The notes beneath the pieces were generated by a model that saw nothing but the letters and a program-made list of their open reading frames with translations, did no database searches and was not told the DNA's origin. Positions 42,554 to 50,022 of a DNA stretch of 64,000 nt are shown here, piece by piece. A program made the translations under genes and the position numbers. Origin of the DNA: RGEC01 sp964626685 (GTDB taxonomy: Bacteria > Bacteroidota > Bacteroidia > NS11-12g > UBA955); contig CAZVJY010000004.1 in the NCBI GenBank assembly GCA_964626685.1, positions 1 to 64,000 of the forward strand, in the 5' to 3' direction. Position 1 is the stretch's first letter; each line of letters opens with the position of its first letter.

Positions 42554-43859
42554 AAGCGGTCAGCCCCGTAGTGAGGTAGTCGCGGTAGTTTTGCAGGGTA
42601 GCGCCCTGCAACCTGAATTCGGTAAGCCATTTTTCTTCCTTTATCAGTTCCTTAATACATGGATCGGCATATTTTTTAAATCTGTCAGTGTGGCTTTTCC
42701 AGGCATTGCAGTTGCCATCGATACAAATCCGGTGGGCATCTCCGATAATTTTTTCAAACTCATTGTCAATCAGGGTGTAGGTAAGCCGTAGATTGTTGTT
42801 CTCCATGATTTTATTATAGATCTCGCTATGGTTTTGCTGCGTGTAGTGCAGGTACCATGCGGTAAACAGGCGAAATTCATACCAGGCGAAGTATGTTCTG
42901 CTGGCATGGTCAAGCTGTATGTCGGCTTTTGCGTAATTGCCTTCAGTCGCAAATCTCGCGGCCGCCATCAAACTGGCTCTTGTGCCATTCATGTAGGCAG
43001 AAAATTCGTCCATCATTCCATAAATTCCACTGATGTTGGATGAGGCAGTTGAACTCCTGGATACATAGGTTCCCCAACGGAAAATCTGTTGCTGCAAATC
43101 TCTCGGTACAATGATGTTAAAGTCAGAAGAACGGCAGGTTTCTGTTCTGTTTACCGGAATGGCAATGCCCGGAACAATCACATAATGGTTGATGTTGCTC
43201 ATGTGAATGGACTCATGCACTACGGTATTGAGTTCACCAAACAAGGCAGCATCGCTGGTGTCCTGGTTCCAGGGAACCAGTTTGCCGTCAATGTATGTGG
43301 AATATATTCCCGGGCCTGTGTAGTTGCTTTCCAGTATGGTGTTGTAACCGCGGGCATAATTTAACGTGGTGTTTAGGAAATACCGCTTCGCAGCATTGAT
43401 GGCCATCTCGCTGTATGAGGTTGACGGAATCCTGCTTTTTTCTTTGGTTACGTTCTCTTCCAGCTTTTGGGTTAGCGGATTGTAATTCCAGGGTTTTTTC
43501 AAACAATCAGCATTGATTGCAATCCAAAAATCAGGAGTTCCGCCCAATAGTCCTTTGGTGGTTTTCAGGTAAATGCCTTTTTTACCCTTGAATACCGTTT
43601 TTTGGGTCACTGGATTAAATGCATGTCTTCTTTCGGATGAAATAAACTTCAATCTTCTTTGCTTTACATGAAAAGTTCCTGTGTCTCGTTGTATCTTGTT
43701 GGTTCGGTAACGGCAAAAATTGTAGGTATTGTCGGAATACAATTTAAGCACATTCAAACTCCTTTTGGATGTTTGTTGGGTGTAAATGGCGGGTTCCGGA
43801 TTTACGGGTGAAGGGTGCGCAGGCGCAGGGAGAATCAATACAAAGGCTAGAATTTTCAT
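42546..43859 (-). CDS. Putative secreted HExxH zinc metallopeptidase
   Basis: A 437-residue exported protein with a short signal (ILAFVLILPAPAHPSPV). The sequence contains VVHESIHMSN near residue 213, an HExxH zinc-peptidase signature with Glu as general base, and MMDEFSAYMNGTRASL near 285, whose Glu could be the third zinc ligand of a gluzincin-like site. The N-terminal third (LYSDNTYNFCRYRTNKIQRD and following) is beta-rich and may be a separate domain. I know no named family for it. The metallopeptidase reading rests on motif and spacing only. It is convergent with metG and divergent from rpmH. Confidence 0.65.
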   Translation of the reverse strand: MKILAFVLILPAPAHPSPVNPEPAIYTQQTSKRSLNVLKLYSDNTYNFCRYRTNKIQRDTGTFHVKQRRLKFISSERRHAFNPVTQKTVFKGKKGIYLKTTKGLLGGTPDFWIAINADCLKKPWNYNPLTQKLEENVTKEKSRIPSTSYSEMAINAAKRYFLNTTLNYARGYNTILESNYTGPGIYSTYIDGKLVPWNQDTSDAALFGELNTVVHESIHMSNINHYVIVPGIAIPVNRTETCRSSDFNIIVPRDLQQQIFRWGTYVSRSSTASSNISGIYGMMDEFSAYMNGTRASLMAAARFATEGNYAKADIQLDHASRTYFAWYEFRLFTAWYLHYTQQNHSEIYNKIMENNNLRLTYTLIDNEFEKIIGDAHRICIDGNCNAWKSHTDRFKKYADPCIKELIKEEKWLTEFRLQGATLQNYRDYLTTGLTASN

Positions 43860-43969
43860 AATGCATAAAATTTAAAATTGAAACACAGAACGGACTTTGC
43901 TTTGATAACGCTTTCAGGGTTGCATTTATTGGATGAAAATGAAATACACGGATAATTCGCGATTATTAC

Positions 43970-44000
43970 TTGCAAAAGTTCCCGGCAATTCATAAATTTG
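43970..44000 (+). promoter_or_regulatory. Full promoter (TTG - 20 - TAAATTTG) for rpmH
   Basis: TTG at 43970-43972 and TAAATTTG at 43993-44000 are separated by exactly 20 bases. It is among the best full matches in the window and lies 21 bases before the rpmH ATG. Confidence 0.7.
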
Positions 44001-44021
44001 CACCCCCAATCAAGGATTGAC

Positions 44022-44183
44022 ATGACCAAGCGTACCTACCAACCTTCGAAAACCAAGCGCAGAAACCGTCACGGTTTCCGCAAGCGCATGAGCTCCGCCA
44101 ATGGCCAACGCGTACTGGCTGCGCGCCGTGCCAGGGGCCGCCATAAACTCACTACCTCCGACGAAAGAGGTCACAAGGGTTAA
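44022..44183 (+). CDS. rpmH: 50S ribosomal protein bL34
   Basis: A 53-residue basic ribosomal protein, unmistakable from MTKRTYQPSKTKRRNRHGFR and KRMSSANGQRVLAARRARGR. It binds 23S rRNA in the large subunit. The ATG at 44022 is the standard start; an in-frame start 24 bases earlier is inside the leader. It is followed by rnpA after 20 bases and yidD, the classical rpmH-rnpA-yidD order. dnaA is not next to it, so this position is no evidence for the replication origin. Confidence 0.97.
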   Translation: MTKRTYQPSKTKRRNRHGFRKRMSSANGQRVLAARRARGRHKLTTSDERGHKG

Positions 44184-44203
44184 CATGGAAAGGACGGTGC
44201 AGA

Positions 44204-44614
44204 TTGACACCTCCGAAGCTCCAGCCAAGATATAAGCTGCCCAGAAAGAATATTCTGCGCAGCCAAAAACCCATTACCGGGTTGTTTCAGCCCGGTTTTT
44301 TTGTTAGCAGCTACCCCCTTCGTATTAATTATTTGTTTCGCCCTAAATCAGAAATCACTCCTGAAGTTCAGGTGATGTTCAGTGTGAGCAAAAGAAGATT
44401 TAAAAAAGCCACTGACCGAAACCGTGTGAAACGACTTCTTCGAGAAGTTTACAGGCTAAACCAACAGCAATTGCAGGGATTGAGATTGCCTGAAGAACAG
44501 CAACTGGCCATGGCACTGATATACACCGGACAGGAACTGCCAAAGTTTCGGGCAATTCAAATATGTTTTTTACAATGTGTTCAGAAAATGGAAAGAAAAA
44601 TGAACCATGCGTAG
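44204..44614 (+). CDS. rnpA: Ribonuclease P protein component
   Basis: A 136-residue protein subunit of RNase P, which removes 5' leaders from pre-tRNAs. The RNR signature is present as FKKATDRNRVKRLLREVYRL near residue 68, preceded by the conserved YKLPRKNILRSQKPI start and MFSVSKRR. The first usable codon in frame is the TTG at 44204; no ATG or GTG in frame lies close to it, so the start is probable but not certain. It sits between rpmH and yidD and overlaps yidD by 8 bases. Confidence 0.93.
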   Translation: MTPPKLQPRYKLPRKNILRSQKPITGLFQPGFFVSSYPLRINYLFRPKSEITPEVQVMFSVSKRRFKKATDRNRVKRLLREVYRLNQQQLQGLRLPEEQQLAMALIYTGQELPKFRAIQICFLQCVQKMERKMNHA

Positions 44615-44816
44615 TTTGGCCATTTTTCTCATTCGCATTTACCAGTATGTGCTGAGTCCGCTGTTTCCCAAAAGCTGCCGTTACGAGCCATCCTGCAGTG
44701 AATATGGGGTTCAGGCCTTCAAGAAGCATGGATTTTTTAAAGGTTTTAAACTCACCGCCAAACGCATCGGCCGCTGCCATCCATGGGGTGGAAGCGGGTA
44801 TGATCCGGTTCCGTGA
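44607..44816 (+). CDS. yidD: Membrane protein insertion efficiency factor YidD
   Basis: A 69-residue small protein with an amphipathic N-terminal helix and the YidD core SPLFPKSCRYEPSCSEYGVQ and GRCHPWGGSGYDPVP, including the three conserved cysteines. It helps YidC-dependent insertion of membrane proteins. It overlaps the end of rnpA by 8 bases. In many bacteria yidC follows, but here the next gene is rpsF. Confidence 0.95.
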   Translation: MRSLAIFLIRIYQYVLSPLFPKSCRYEPSCSEYGVQAFKKHGFFKGFKLTAKRIGRCHPWGGSGYDPVP

Positions 44817-44858
44817 TACAATTTTGCCTGCATAATAGGAAATATGAAGGTTTTGGTA

Positions 44859-44866
44859 TAATTTTG
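44859..44866 (+). promoter_or_regulatory. -7 element TAATTTTG upstream of rpsF
   Basis: TAATTTTG followed by CACCCCC lies 25 bases before the rpsF ATG. The -33 box is unclear. Confidence 0.5.
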
Positions 44867-44891
44867 CACCCCCTAAAAAAGCACTTTTACA

Positions 44892-45266
44892 ATGAACCAC
44901 AATCAGTATGAAACCGTGATCATTTTAACACCCGTGCTCTCTGAACAACAGATGAAAGATGCTGTTAAAGGCTACAGAGAGCTGATCACAGGTAACGGTG
45001 GGGAGATGGTCCACGAAGAAAACTGGGGCCTGACCAAATTAGCCTATCCCATCGACAAAAAAGGCACGGGATTTTATCATTTGTTTGAATTCAAAGCCAA
45101 TCCTGAGTTCATCAAAACCTTCGAACTGGCATTCCGCCGTGACGAGCGCATCATGCGTTATCTCACAGTTAAGCTGGACAAGTGGGGTGTTGATTACAAC
45201 GACAGGAAGCGCAAAGGCGAATTCAACCAGCCTAAAACTGTAGCTGTAGAGGAGGCCGCATCATGA
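44892..45266 (+). CDS. rpsF: 30S ribosomal protein bS6
   Basis: A 124-residue small-subunit protein that binds 16S rRNA together with bS18. Typical parts are NQYETVIILTPVLSEQQMKD at the N-terminus, WGLTKLAYPIDKKGTGFYHL near residue 55 and FRRDERIMRYLTVKL near 85. First gene of the rpsF-rpsR-rplI operon. In the Flavobacterium ribosome bS6 helps form the pocket that hides the anti-Shine-Dalgarno sequence. Its stop overlaps the rpsR start (ATGA). Confidence 0.97.
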   Translation: MNHNQYETVIILTPVLSEQQMKDAVKGYRELITGNGGEMVHEENWGLTKLAYPIDKKGTGFYHLFEFKANPEFIKTFELAFRRDERIMRYLTVKLDKWGVDYNDRKRKGEFNQPKTVAVEEAAS

Positions 45267-45526
45267 GCAAAGAAGTAAACTTTATCTTCAACCAGACACC
45301 CCAGGTGTTGCAGAAGAAAAAATACTGCCGCTTCAAGAAGCACGGTATCCGTCACATCGACTACAAAGACAAAGACTTCCTGCTGAAGTTTGTGAACGAT
45401 CAGGGAAAAATTCTTCCCCGCCGTATCACCGGTACTTCACTCAAGTTTCAACGCAAAATTTCCGTAGCTATTAAGCGCGCAAGACACTTGTCTCTGCTGC
45501 CTTTCGTGGCTGACGGCTTAAAATAA
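45263..45526 (+). CDS. rpsR: 30S ribosomal protein bS18
   Basis: An 87-residue small-subunit protein forming a complex with bS6. The family core is KKYCRFKKHGIRHIDYKDKD and ILPRRITGTSLKFQRKISVA followed by IKRARHLSLLPF. The N-terminal extension of about 18 residues is longer than in E. coli, as in other Bacteroidota. Its start overlaps the rpsF stop by 4 bases, giving translational coupling. An AAGGAGG lies just after its stop, before rplI. Confidence 0.97.
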   Translation: MSKEVNFIFNQTPQVLQKKKYCRFKKHGIRHIDYKDKDFLLKFVNDQGKILPRRITGTSLKFQRKISVAIKRARHLSLLPFVADGLK

Positions 45527-45527
45527 G

Positions 45528-45534
45528 AAGGAGG
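45528..45534 (+). promoter_or_regulatory. Strong Shine-Dalgarno AAGGAGG before rplI
   Basis: AAGGAGG ends 8 bases before the rplI ATG, a near-ideal spacing. This is unusual in a window where nearly all other starts lack such a site, and it falls in the bS6-bS18 operon. Confidence 0.8.
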
Positions 45535-45542
45535 ACCAAACA

Positions 45543-45983
45543 ATGAAAATCATCCTGACACAAGACGTGAAAAACCTGGGCCACAAAGACGACGTGGTAG
45601 TGGTGAAAGACGGATACGGACGCAACTACCTCATCCCCAAAGGCATGGCCAAGCTGGCTACCGACGGCGCGATGAAGATGCTGGCCGAAGATATCCGCCA
45701 ACGTGCGTTTAAAGTAGAAAAGCTCCGCAAAGATGCCGAACAGATTTCTGCCAAACTGAATGGCGCATCGGTAACCGTGAAGACCAAAGCCGGTGCATCC
45801 GGTAAGATTTTCGGTTCGGTAACCGGCCTGCAGATTGCCAACGCACTGAAGGAACAGGGCTACGATGTGGATCGCCGTAAAATTGCGGTTGATGACATTA
45901 AAAACCTGGGAACCTACACCGCCGATATCAACCTGTTCAAAGACATCACTGCCTCGATTACCGTGGAAGTGGTAGCGGAATAA
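45543..45983 (+). CDS. rplI: 50S ribosomal protein bL9
   Basis: A 146-residue large-subunit protein that reaches toward the small subunit of a neighbouring ribosome and helps maintain reading frame. Signature KIILTQDVKNLGHKDDVVVV and KDGYGRNYLIPKGMAKLAT mark the N-terminal RNA-binding domain; a long helix links it to the C-terminal domain (GSVTGLQIANALKEQGYDVD). It starts 16 bases after rpsR, with an AAGGAGG site. An intrinsic terminator follows. Confidence 0.97.
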   Translation: MKIILTQDVKNLGHKDDVVVVKDGYGRNYLIPKGMAKLATDGAMKMLAEDIRQRAFKVEKLRKDAEQISAKLNGASVTVKTKAGASGKIFGSVTGLQIANALKEQGYDVDRRKIAVDDIKNLGTYTADINLFKDITASITVEVVAE

Positions 45984-46001
45984 TTTCCTGAATCATTTTA
46001 T

Positions 46002-46032
46002 AAAAAAACCGCCTGAAAGGGCGGTTTTTTTT
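46002..46032 (+). terminator. Intrinsic terminator after rplI
   Basis: ACCGCC pairs with GGCGGT around a TGAAAG loop (46014-46019), with an A run before and an eight-T run after. It ends the rpsF-rpsR-rplI operon. The A and T runs could also serve the opposite strand, but no minus-strand gene ends here. Confidence 0.9.
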
Positions 46033-46084
46033 GTGGGTATATACTCGACCTATAATTCATATCTATTTTTGAATCGCTTAGCCC

Positions 46085-46092
46085 TATTTTTG
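46085..46092 (+). promoter_or_regulatory. -7 element TATTTTTG, 7 bases before the MMPL gene
   Basis: TATTTTTG followed by CACCTTT precedes the ATG at 46100. It lies downstream of the rplI terminator, so the transporter gene has its own transcript. Confidence 0.5.
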
Positions 46093-46099
46093 CACCTTT

Positions 46100-48454
46100 A
46101 TGTGGGATCGCATAGCAACCTATATCCTTAAGAACCGCAACTATTTTGTGGTGCTCATCCTGGCGTTTGCCGGTGCTGCGGGCTGGTTTGCCACCAAGGC
46201 CGAAATGGCCTATGATATGCAAAAGCTGGTGCCTGCCGATGATCCCGAATACAAAGCCTATATCGCCTTTAAAAAGACTTTTGGCGAAGATGGAAACAAG
46301 GTAGTTATTGGTTTTAAACACAAAGACATTTTCTCCCTGCCGTTTTACCAGGATTACTACAAACTTTGCGAAGAAGTCCAAAGGCAACCCGGCGTCATCG
46401 ATCTGCTTTCACCCGCCAGGGTATTCAACCTGGTCATAGATACCGCCTCGGATATGTATGCGGTGCAGCCGCTACTTAGCCGTATGCCTCAAAGCCAACA
46501 GGAGCTGGATAGTGTGGCAGCCACATTCAAATCCCTCAAATTTTACGAAGGACTGCTGTATAACGACACAGCCAAAGTAGCACTCATGGTGATTTCACTC
46601 AATGACAGCACCCTAAACAGTAAAGGACGCATTACCCTCATACAGAATATAGAAAAGCGCTGTGAGGCATTTGGTAAAAAGCACGGCATCGAAATGCACT
46701 ACAGTGGGCTGCCCTTTATACGCACTGAGTTTGCCACTAAGGTAAAGAGCGAAATCGTGCTGTTTACCATCATCGCATTTGCCGTTACGGCGCTGCTAAT
46801 TCTGGGTTTCTTCCGCAGCATCAGCACCCTGGCCATTTCACTGTTTTTTATTGCCATTGGTGTGGTAACCATGCTATCCGTAACAGGGCTGCTGGGCTAT
46901 AAACTTACCATGCTCACAGGAACCCTTCCGCCACTGCTGGTGGTAATAGGGGTGCAAAACACCATTTACCTCATCAATAAATACCACGAAGAATACCGAA
47001 GGCATGGAAATAAGGCACGCGCGCTTACGCGCATTATTTCACGCATTGGTGTGGCTACATTTCTTATCAATTTTACAACCGCGGTAGGCTTTGGTACCTT
47101 TTATTTCACCAAAACCCTTATGCTGGAACAGTTTGGCGTGGTGGCGTTTATTACCATCAACATTATCTTCTTCATAAACATCATTGGTATTCCGGTACTT
47201 TACAGCTACCTGCCTCCGCCCACCGAAAAACAAACCGCACACCTAGATAATAAAACCGTAAATACCTTTCTGAACTGGGTTCGGTTCAACGCCTTTAATC
47301 GCAAGCGAACCATTTATTTCTGGAGTATCGCATTTACAGTTCTTAGCAGTATTTACATTATACGCCTGCGGCCGCTTGCATTCATTCTGGATGATGTGCC
47401 AAAATCCAGCAAGGTGTACAAGGATCTGGTATTCTTCCAGCAGAATTTCCGCGGCGTTATGCCGTTCGAAATTCTGATTACCTGCCACGACGAGGGCGGC
47501 GCGAACTCGGCAGAAGTGCTGAATAAAGCCAATAGCCTGCAAAAATCATTGCGTCGCTACGAAGAATTCAGTAAACCCATGAGCCTGGTAGAAATGGTGA
47601 GTTTTGCCAATCAGGCCTATAACGGCGGCGATGTGCGTCAATACCGGGTCCCCAAAGCAACCGATCTGGGCGAAATATCTGCACGGATGCCCGCTCCGGC
47701 ACTGGGGAAAAAGAGCATTGTAAACGGCATGGTGGATACAAGTATGACCCGCCTTCGCATCAGCTATCAGATGGCGGATGTGGGCTCCATACGCATGGAT
47801 AGCATTACCACACAAGTGAGAAATATTGCCGGTAAAATCTTTCCCGAAGAGCAGTATGAGGTGAAAATTACAGGTACATCGGCCATCTTTTTGCAGGGTA
47901 ATCGCTATTTGTATGACAGTCTTATCAGCAGTACGCTGTGGAGTTTGCTCATCATCAGTCTTACCATGGGTTTGCTTTTCCCAAGCATCAAAATGATCAT
48001 TATATCGGTAATACCGAACGTGCTGCCGCTGGTGATTACCGCCGGTTTGATGGGTTTCCTGAATATTCCGCTGAAACCCAGCACCATTCTGGTGTTTAGT
48101 ATCGCCTTTGGTATCACGATCGATGCAACAACGCACTTCATGAGTACATTCCGGCGAGAGCTGCTGCACACCAAGAAAACACTGCGTGAAGCCCTCAGCC
48201 ACACGATTATGGAAGTGGGTCTAAGCATGATTTATACCATGGTGGCGCTGTTTGCAGGCTACATGATTTTCATGTTCAGCCGTTTTGAAGGCACCCAGGC
48301 TCTGGGCTGGCTCACCGCTGTTACCTTGCTTTCCGGTTTGGTGGCCAATCTGTTTTTGTTGCCTGCATTAATACTCACCTTTGAAAAGGACCTCAATCCC
48401 AAAGAGGAGTTGAAGGAAACGGTAATAGAGCTTCCCGACGAAAGGGAAGATTAA
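46100..48454 (+). CDS. MMPL/RND-superfamily transporter
   Basis: A 784-residue inner-membrane protein with twelve predicted helices in the 1+5, 1+5 arrangement of RND proteins. The first helix is near residues 13-31. A large extracytoplasmic loop (about 35-215) is followed by five helices near 218-375 (ITLTLLVVIGVQN-type segment TLPPLLVVIGVQNTIYLINK). The second half repeats this, with FSIAFGITIDATTHFMSTF near 670 carrying charged residues in a helix that probably conduct protons. The family moves lipids, hopanoids or hydrophobic compounds; the substrate is unknown. No membrane-fusion or outer-membrane partner is adjacent. Its TAA shares bases with the convergent gene's stop (TTAA). Confidence 0.85.
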   Translation: MWDRIATYILKNRNYFVVLILAFAGAAGWFATKAEMAYDMQKLVPADDPEYKAYIAFKKTFGEDGNKVVIGFKHKDIFSLPFYQDYYKLCEEVQRQPGVIDLLSPARVFNLVIDTASDMYAVQPLLSRMPQSQQELDSVAATFKSLKFYEGLLYNDTAKVALMVISLNDSTLNSKGRITLIQNIEKRCEAFGKKHGIEMHYSGLPFIRTEFATKVKSEIVLFTIIAFAVTALLILGFFRSISTLAISLFFIAIGVVTMLSVTGLLGYKLTMLTGTLPPLLVVIGVQNTIYLINKYHEEYRRHGNKARALTRIISRIGVATFLINFTTAVGFGTFYFTKTLMLEQFGVVAFITINIIFFINIIGIPVLYSYLPPPTEKQTAHLDNKTVNTFLNWVRFNAFNRKRTIYFWSIAFTVLSSIYIIRLRPLAFILDDVPKSSKVYKDLVFFQQNFRGVMPFEILITCHDEGGANSAEVLNKANSLQKSLRRYEEFSKPMSLVEMVSFANQAYNGGDVRQYRVPKATDLGEISARMPAPALGKKSIVNGMVDTSMTRLRISYQMADVGSIRMDSITTQVRNIAGKIFPEEQYEVKITGTSAIFLQGNRYLYDSLISSTLWSLLIISLTMGLLFPSIKMIIISVIPNVLPLVITAGLMGFLNIPLKPSTILVFSIAFGITIDATTHFMSTFRRELLHTKKTLREALSHTIMEVGLSMIYTMVALFAGYMIFMFSRFEGTQALGWLTAVTLLSGLVANLFLLPALILTFEKDLNPKEELKETVIELPDERED

Positions 48455-49431
48455 TTTCCTGAAACCAGCAGGTTACAGCCCCGCGCTTCGCTTTGGTCGT
48501 GGCGGCCCAGCACCTCGAAACTGCCATCATCATGCAGTTTGCCTAAATCCTGTGTGGCAATAAAACAGCAGCTTTGCACATTGGCTAAATCTACCACGCA
48601 AATAATACCTGTTTTGCCGGGTGGAAGCCAGTTCCCGGGATCGCTGATGTCGCGAATCATGATTTTCATCCACGGCGGGCACACGAAGCGTCCGTTTCCC
48701 TTGCTGTATGCCTGGCTCAAGAGTTCGGTCATGCCGTATTCACTGTGAATTTCGTTTACGCCAAAGCTTTTGCACCATTCTTCGTGTAGTTCGATTCGCG
48801 TAAGTTCCGGGCCGCGTCCTTTCATACCTCCCGTTTCCATGATTGTGGTATATCTGAGTGGAGGTCCATCATATACTTCTGCCAGTTCTTTGAGGGCAAA
48901 GGTCACGGCCAGCAATATGCCAGTTGTGCCGTTTTTTTCATTCGCTTCAATTTGCCGAATCAGTTTAGGATAATTGTAGAGATAAAAATCGCTGCCGGGC
49001 AGGCCGGTTTTTACAAAATCATCGGCCATAAAGACCAGGCTGCTGTTCTGCCTTTCCAGGTAGCCAGGTAATAGACAAAGCCAGGCGTATTCTGAAGCCG
49101 GGCCATATTGTATTTCAAAGCATTTGCGAAAATTACTGATGTAAATTTCAGGATTTTGCAAAAAATGTTTGGATGTACCAGACTGTCCTGTACCGCTGCT
49201 TTCAAATACGATGGCTTCCGGTTCATTGAAGCATGTGATCCTGTATTGTTTAAAGAAATCGATGGGTAAAAATGGGATGTCAGTTATTCTTTCGGGCTGT
49301 ATTTTCCCATTTACGGCGAGCCATTTGGCAAATATGGGATTGTGCTGACGCTGGTAATGAAAGATTTCTAACGCCAAAGTTGTAAATTTGACATCGTCCG
49401 TGTTCCAAACCCTGCTAAAAATATCTATCAT
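48451..49431 (-). CDS. LuxE/PaaK-like acyl-protein synthetase family protein
   Basis: A 326-residue adenylate-forming protein resembling LuxE acyl-protein synthetase and the C-terminal halves of PaaK ligases. The phosphate-binding loop is FESSGTGQSGTSKHFL near residue 80, and a second conserved part is INEIHSEYGMTELLSQAY-like (VNEIHSEYGMTELLSQAYSK) near 233, typical of the AMP-binding superfamily A5 region. LuxE activates fatty acids for transfer to an acyl-group acceptor; here no lux genes are present, so the acyl substrate is unknown. The ATG at 49431 is chosen, since homologous starts lie about 15 residues before ALEIFHYQ; the longer form from 49467 adds 12 residues. The start overlaps a divergent lipoprotein gene. 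Confidence 0.8.
   Translation of the reverse strand: MIDIFSRVWNTDDVKFTTLALEIFHYQRQHNPIFAKWLAVNGKIQPERITDIPFLPIDFFKQYRITCFNEPEAIVFESSGTGQSGTSKHFLQNPEIYISNFRKCFEIQYGPASEYAWLCLLPGYLERQNSSLVFMADDFVKTGLPGSDFYLYNYPKLIRQIEANEKNGTTGILLAVTFALKELAEVYDGPPLRYTTIMETGGMKGRGPELTRIELHEEWCKSFGVNEIHSEYGMTELLSQAYSKGNGRFVCPPWMKIMIRDISDPGNWLPPGKTGIICVVDLANVQSCCFIATQDLGKLHDDGSFEVLGRHDQSEARGCNLLVSGN
49383..49390 (+). promoter_or_regulatory. -7 element TAAATTTG for the lipoprotein gene, inside a divergent gene
   Basis: TAAATTTG ends 9 bases before the GTG at 49400 and lies within the 5' coding region of the minus-strand LuxE-like gene. It favours the GTG over the in-frame TTG at 49388, which is part of the element. 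Confidence 0.5.
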
Positions 49432-49924
49432 CCTTACCGCTGTGCTGTTTGCCTGCCGGCCCGACAAAAATAAGTTCTCTGAGGTGCCTTTTCTTCAAAT
49501 TAAGGGAGCATATATTTACAATAATGGTTTCGACCGGGACAGTTTTATTGAATTGGTGATGCATTACCGCGATGGAGACGGCGATATTGGCCTGGATCCG
49601 GCGGATACAACCCCTCCATTTAATTATGGGGGAACTGCATTTTATAATCTCAAAATCTGGATGCTTCAGATGGTGAATGGGAAATGGGTAAAACCCATTA
49701 ATCCGCTTAGTAACCCACCTGATACATTGAATTTCCACGAGCGAATACCAAGGATTACGCCGACAGGCAGGGCAAAATGGATAGAAGGTGATTTGAGTGT
49801 TAAAATCCCTGCCGCACCATACGGCCTAAAGCCTGATACTGTGAAACTGCAGGTTATATTAACCGATCGGAAACTCCGCAGCAGCGGGCTGCTGGAGTCG
49901 GAGATGCTGGTACTGAAGCACTAG
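49400..49924 (+). CDS. Hypothetical lipoprotein with DGDGDIG motif
   Basis: A 174-residue lipoprotein starting with GTG. Signal FQTLLKISIILTAVLFAC has lipobox LFAC with Cys19, followed by RPDKNKFSEVP. The mature protein has beta-strand character and YRDGDGDIGLDPADTTPPF near 55-75, an acidic loop that recurs in uncharacterised Bacteroidota lipoproteins and might bind calcium. No known function. Its 5' end overlaps the divergent LuxE-like gene by 32 bases, and 98 bases separate it from ompH downstream. Confidence 0.72.
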   Translation: MFQTLLKISIILTAVLFACRPDKNKFSEVPFLQIKGAYIYNNGFDRDSFIELVMHYRDGDGDIGLDPADTTPPFNYGGTAFYNLKIWMLQMVNGKWVKPINPLSNPPDTLNFHERIPRITPTGRAKWIEGDLSVKIPAAPYGLKPDTVKLQVILTDRKLRSSGLLESEMLVLKH

Positions 49925-50022
49925 GGAAAAAGACTTTTGATGTCTCATCTGGGAAATAGTCGCCAATTCCATTATTTTCGCAACTCATTTACCTTTGGCA
50001 CAAGGTTTGGAATAGATAATAC

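Noticed and set aside
44022..44816. Replication origin near rpmH-rnpA-yidD
   Set aside because: No dnaA gene and no clustered DnaA boxes were seen; in Bacteroidota this gene group need not mark the origin.
47546..48202. Minus-strand open frame of 218 codons inside the MMPL transporter gene
   Set aside because: Antisense shadow; translation is Cys/His/Gln-rich with no recognisable domain, while the plus-strand frame encodes clear RND helices.
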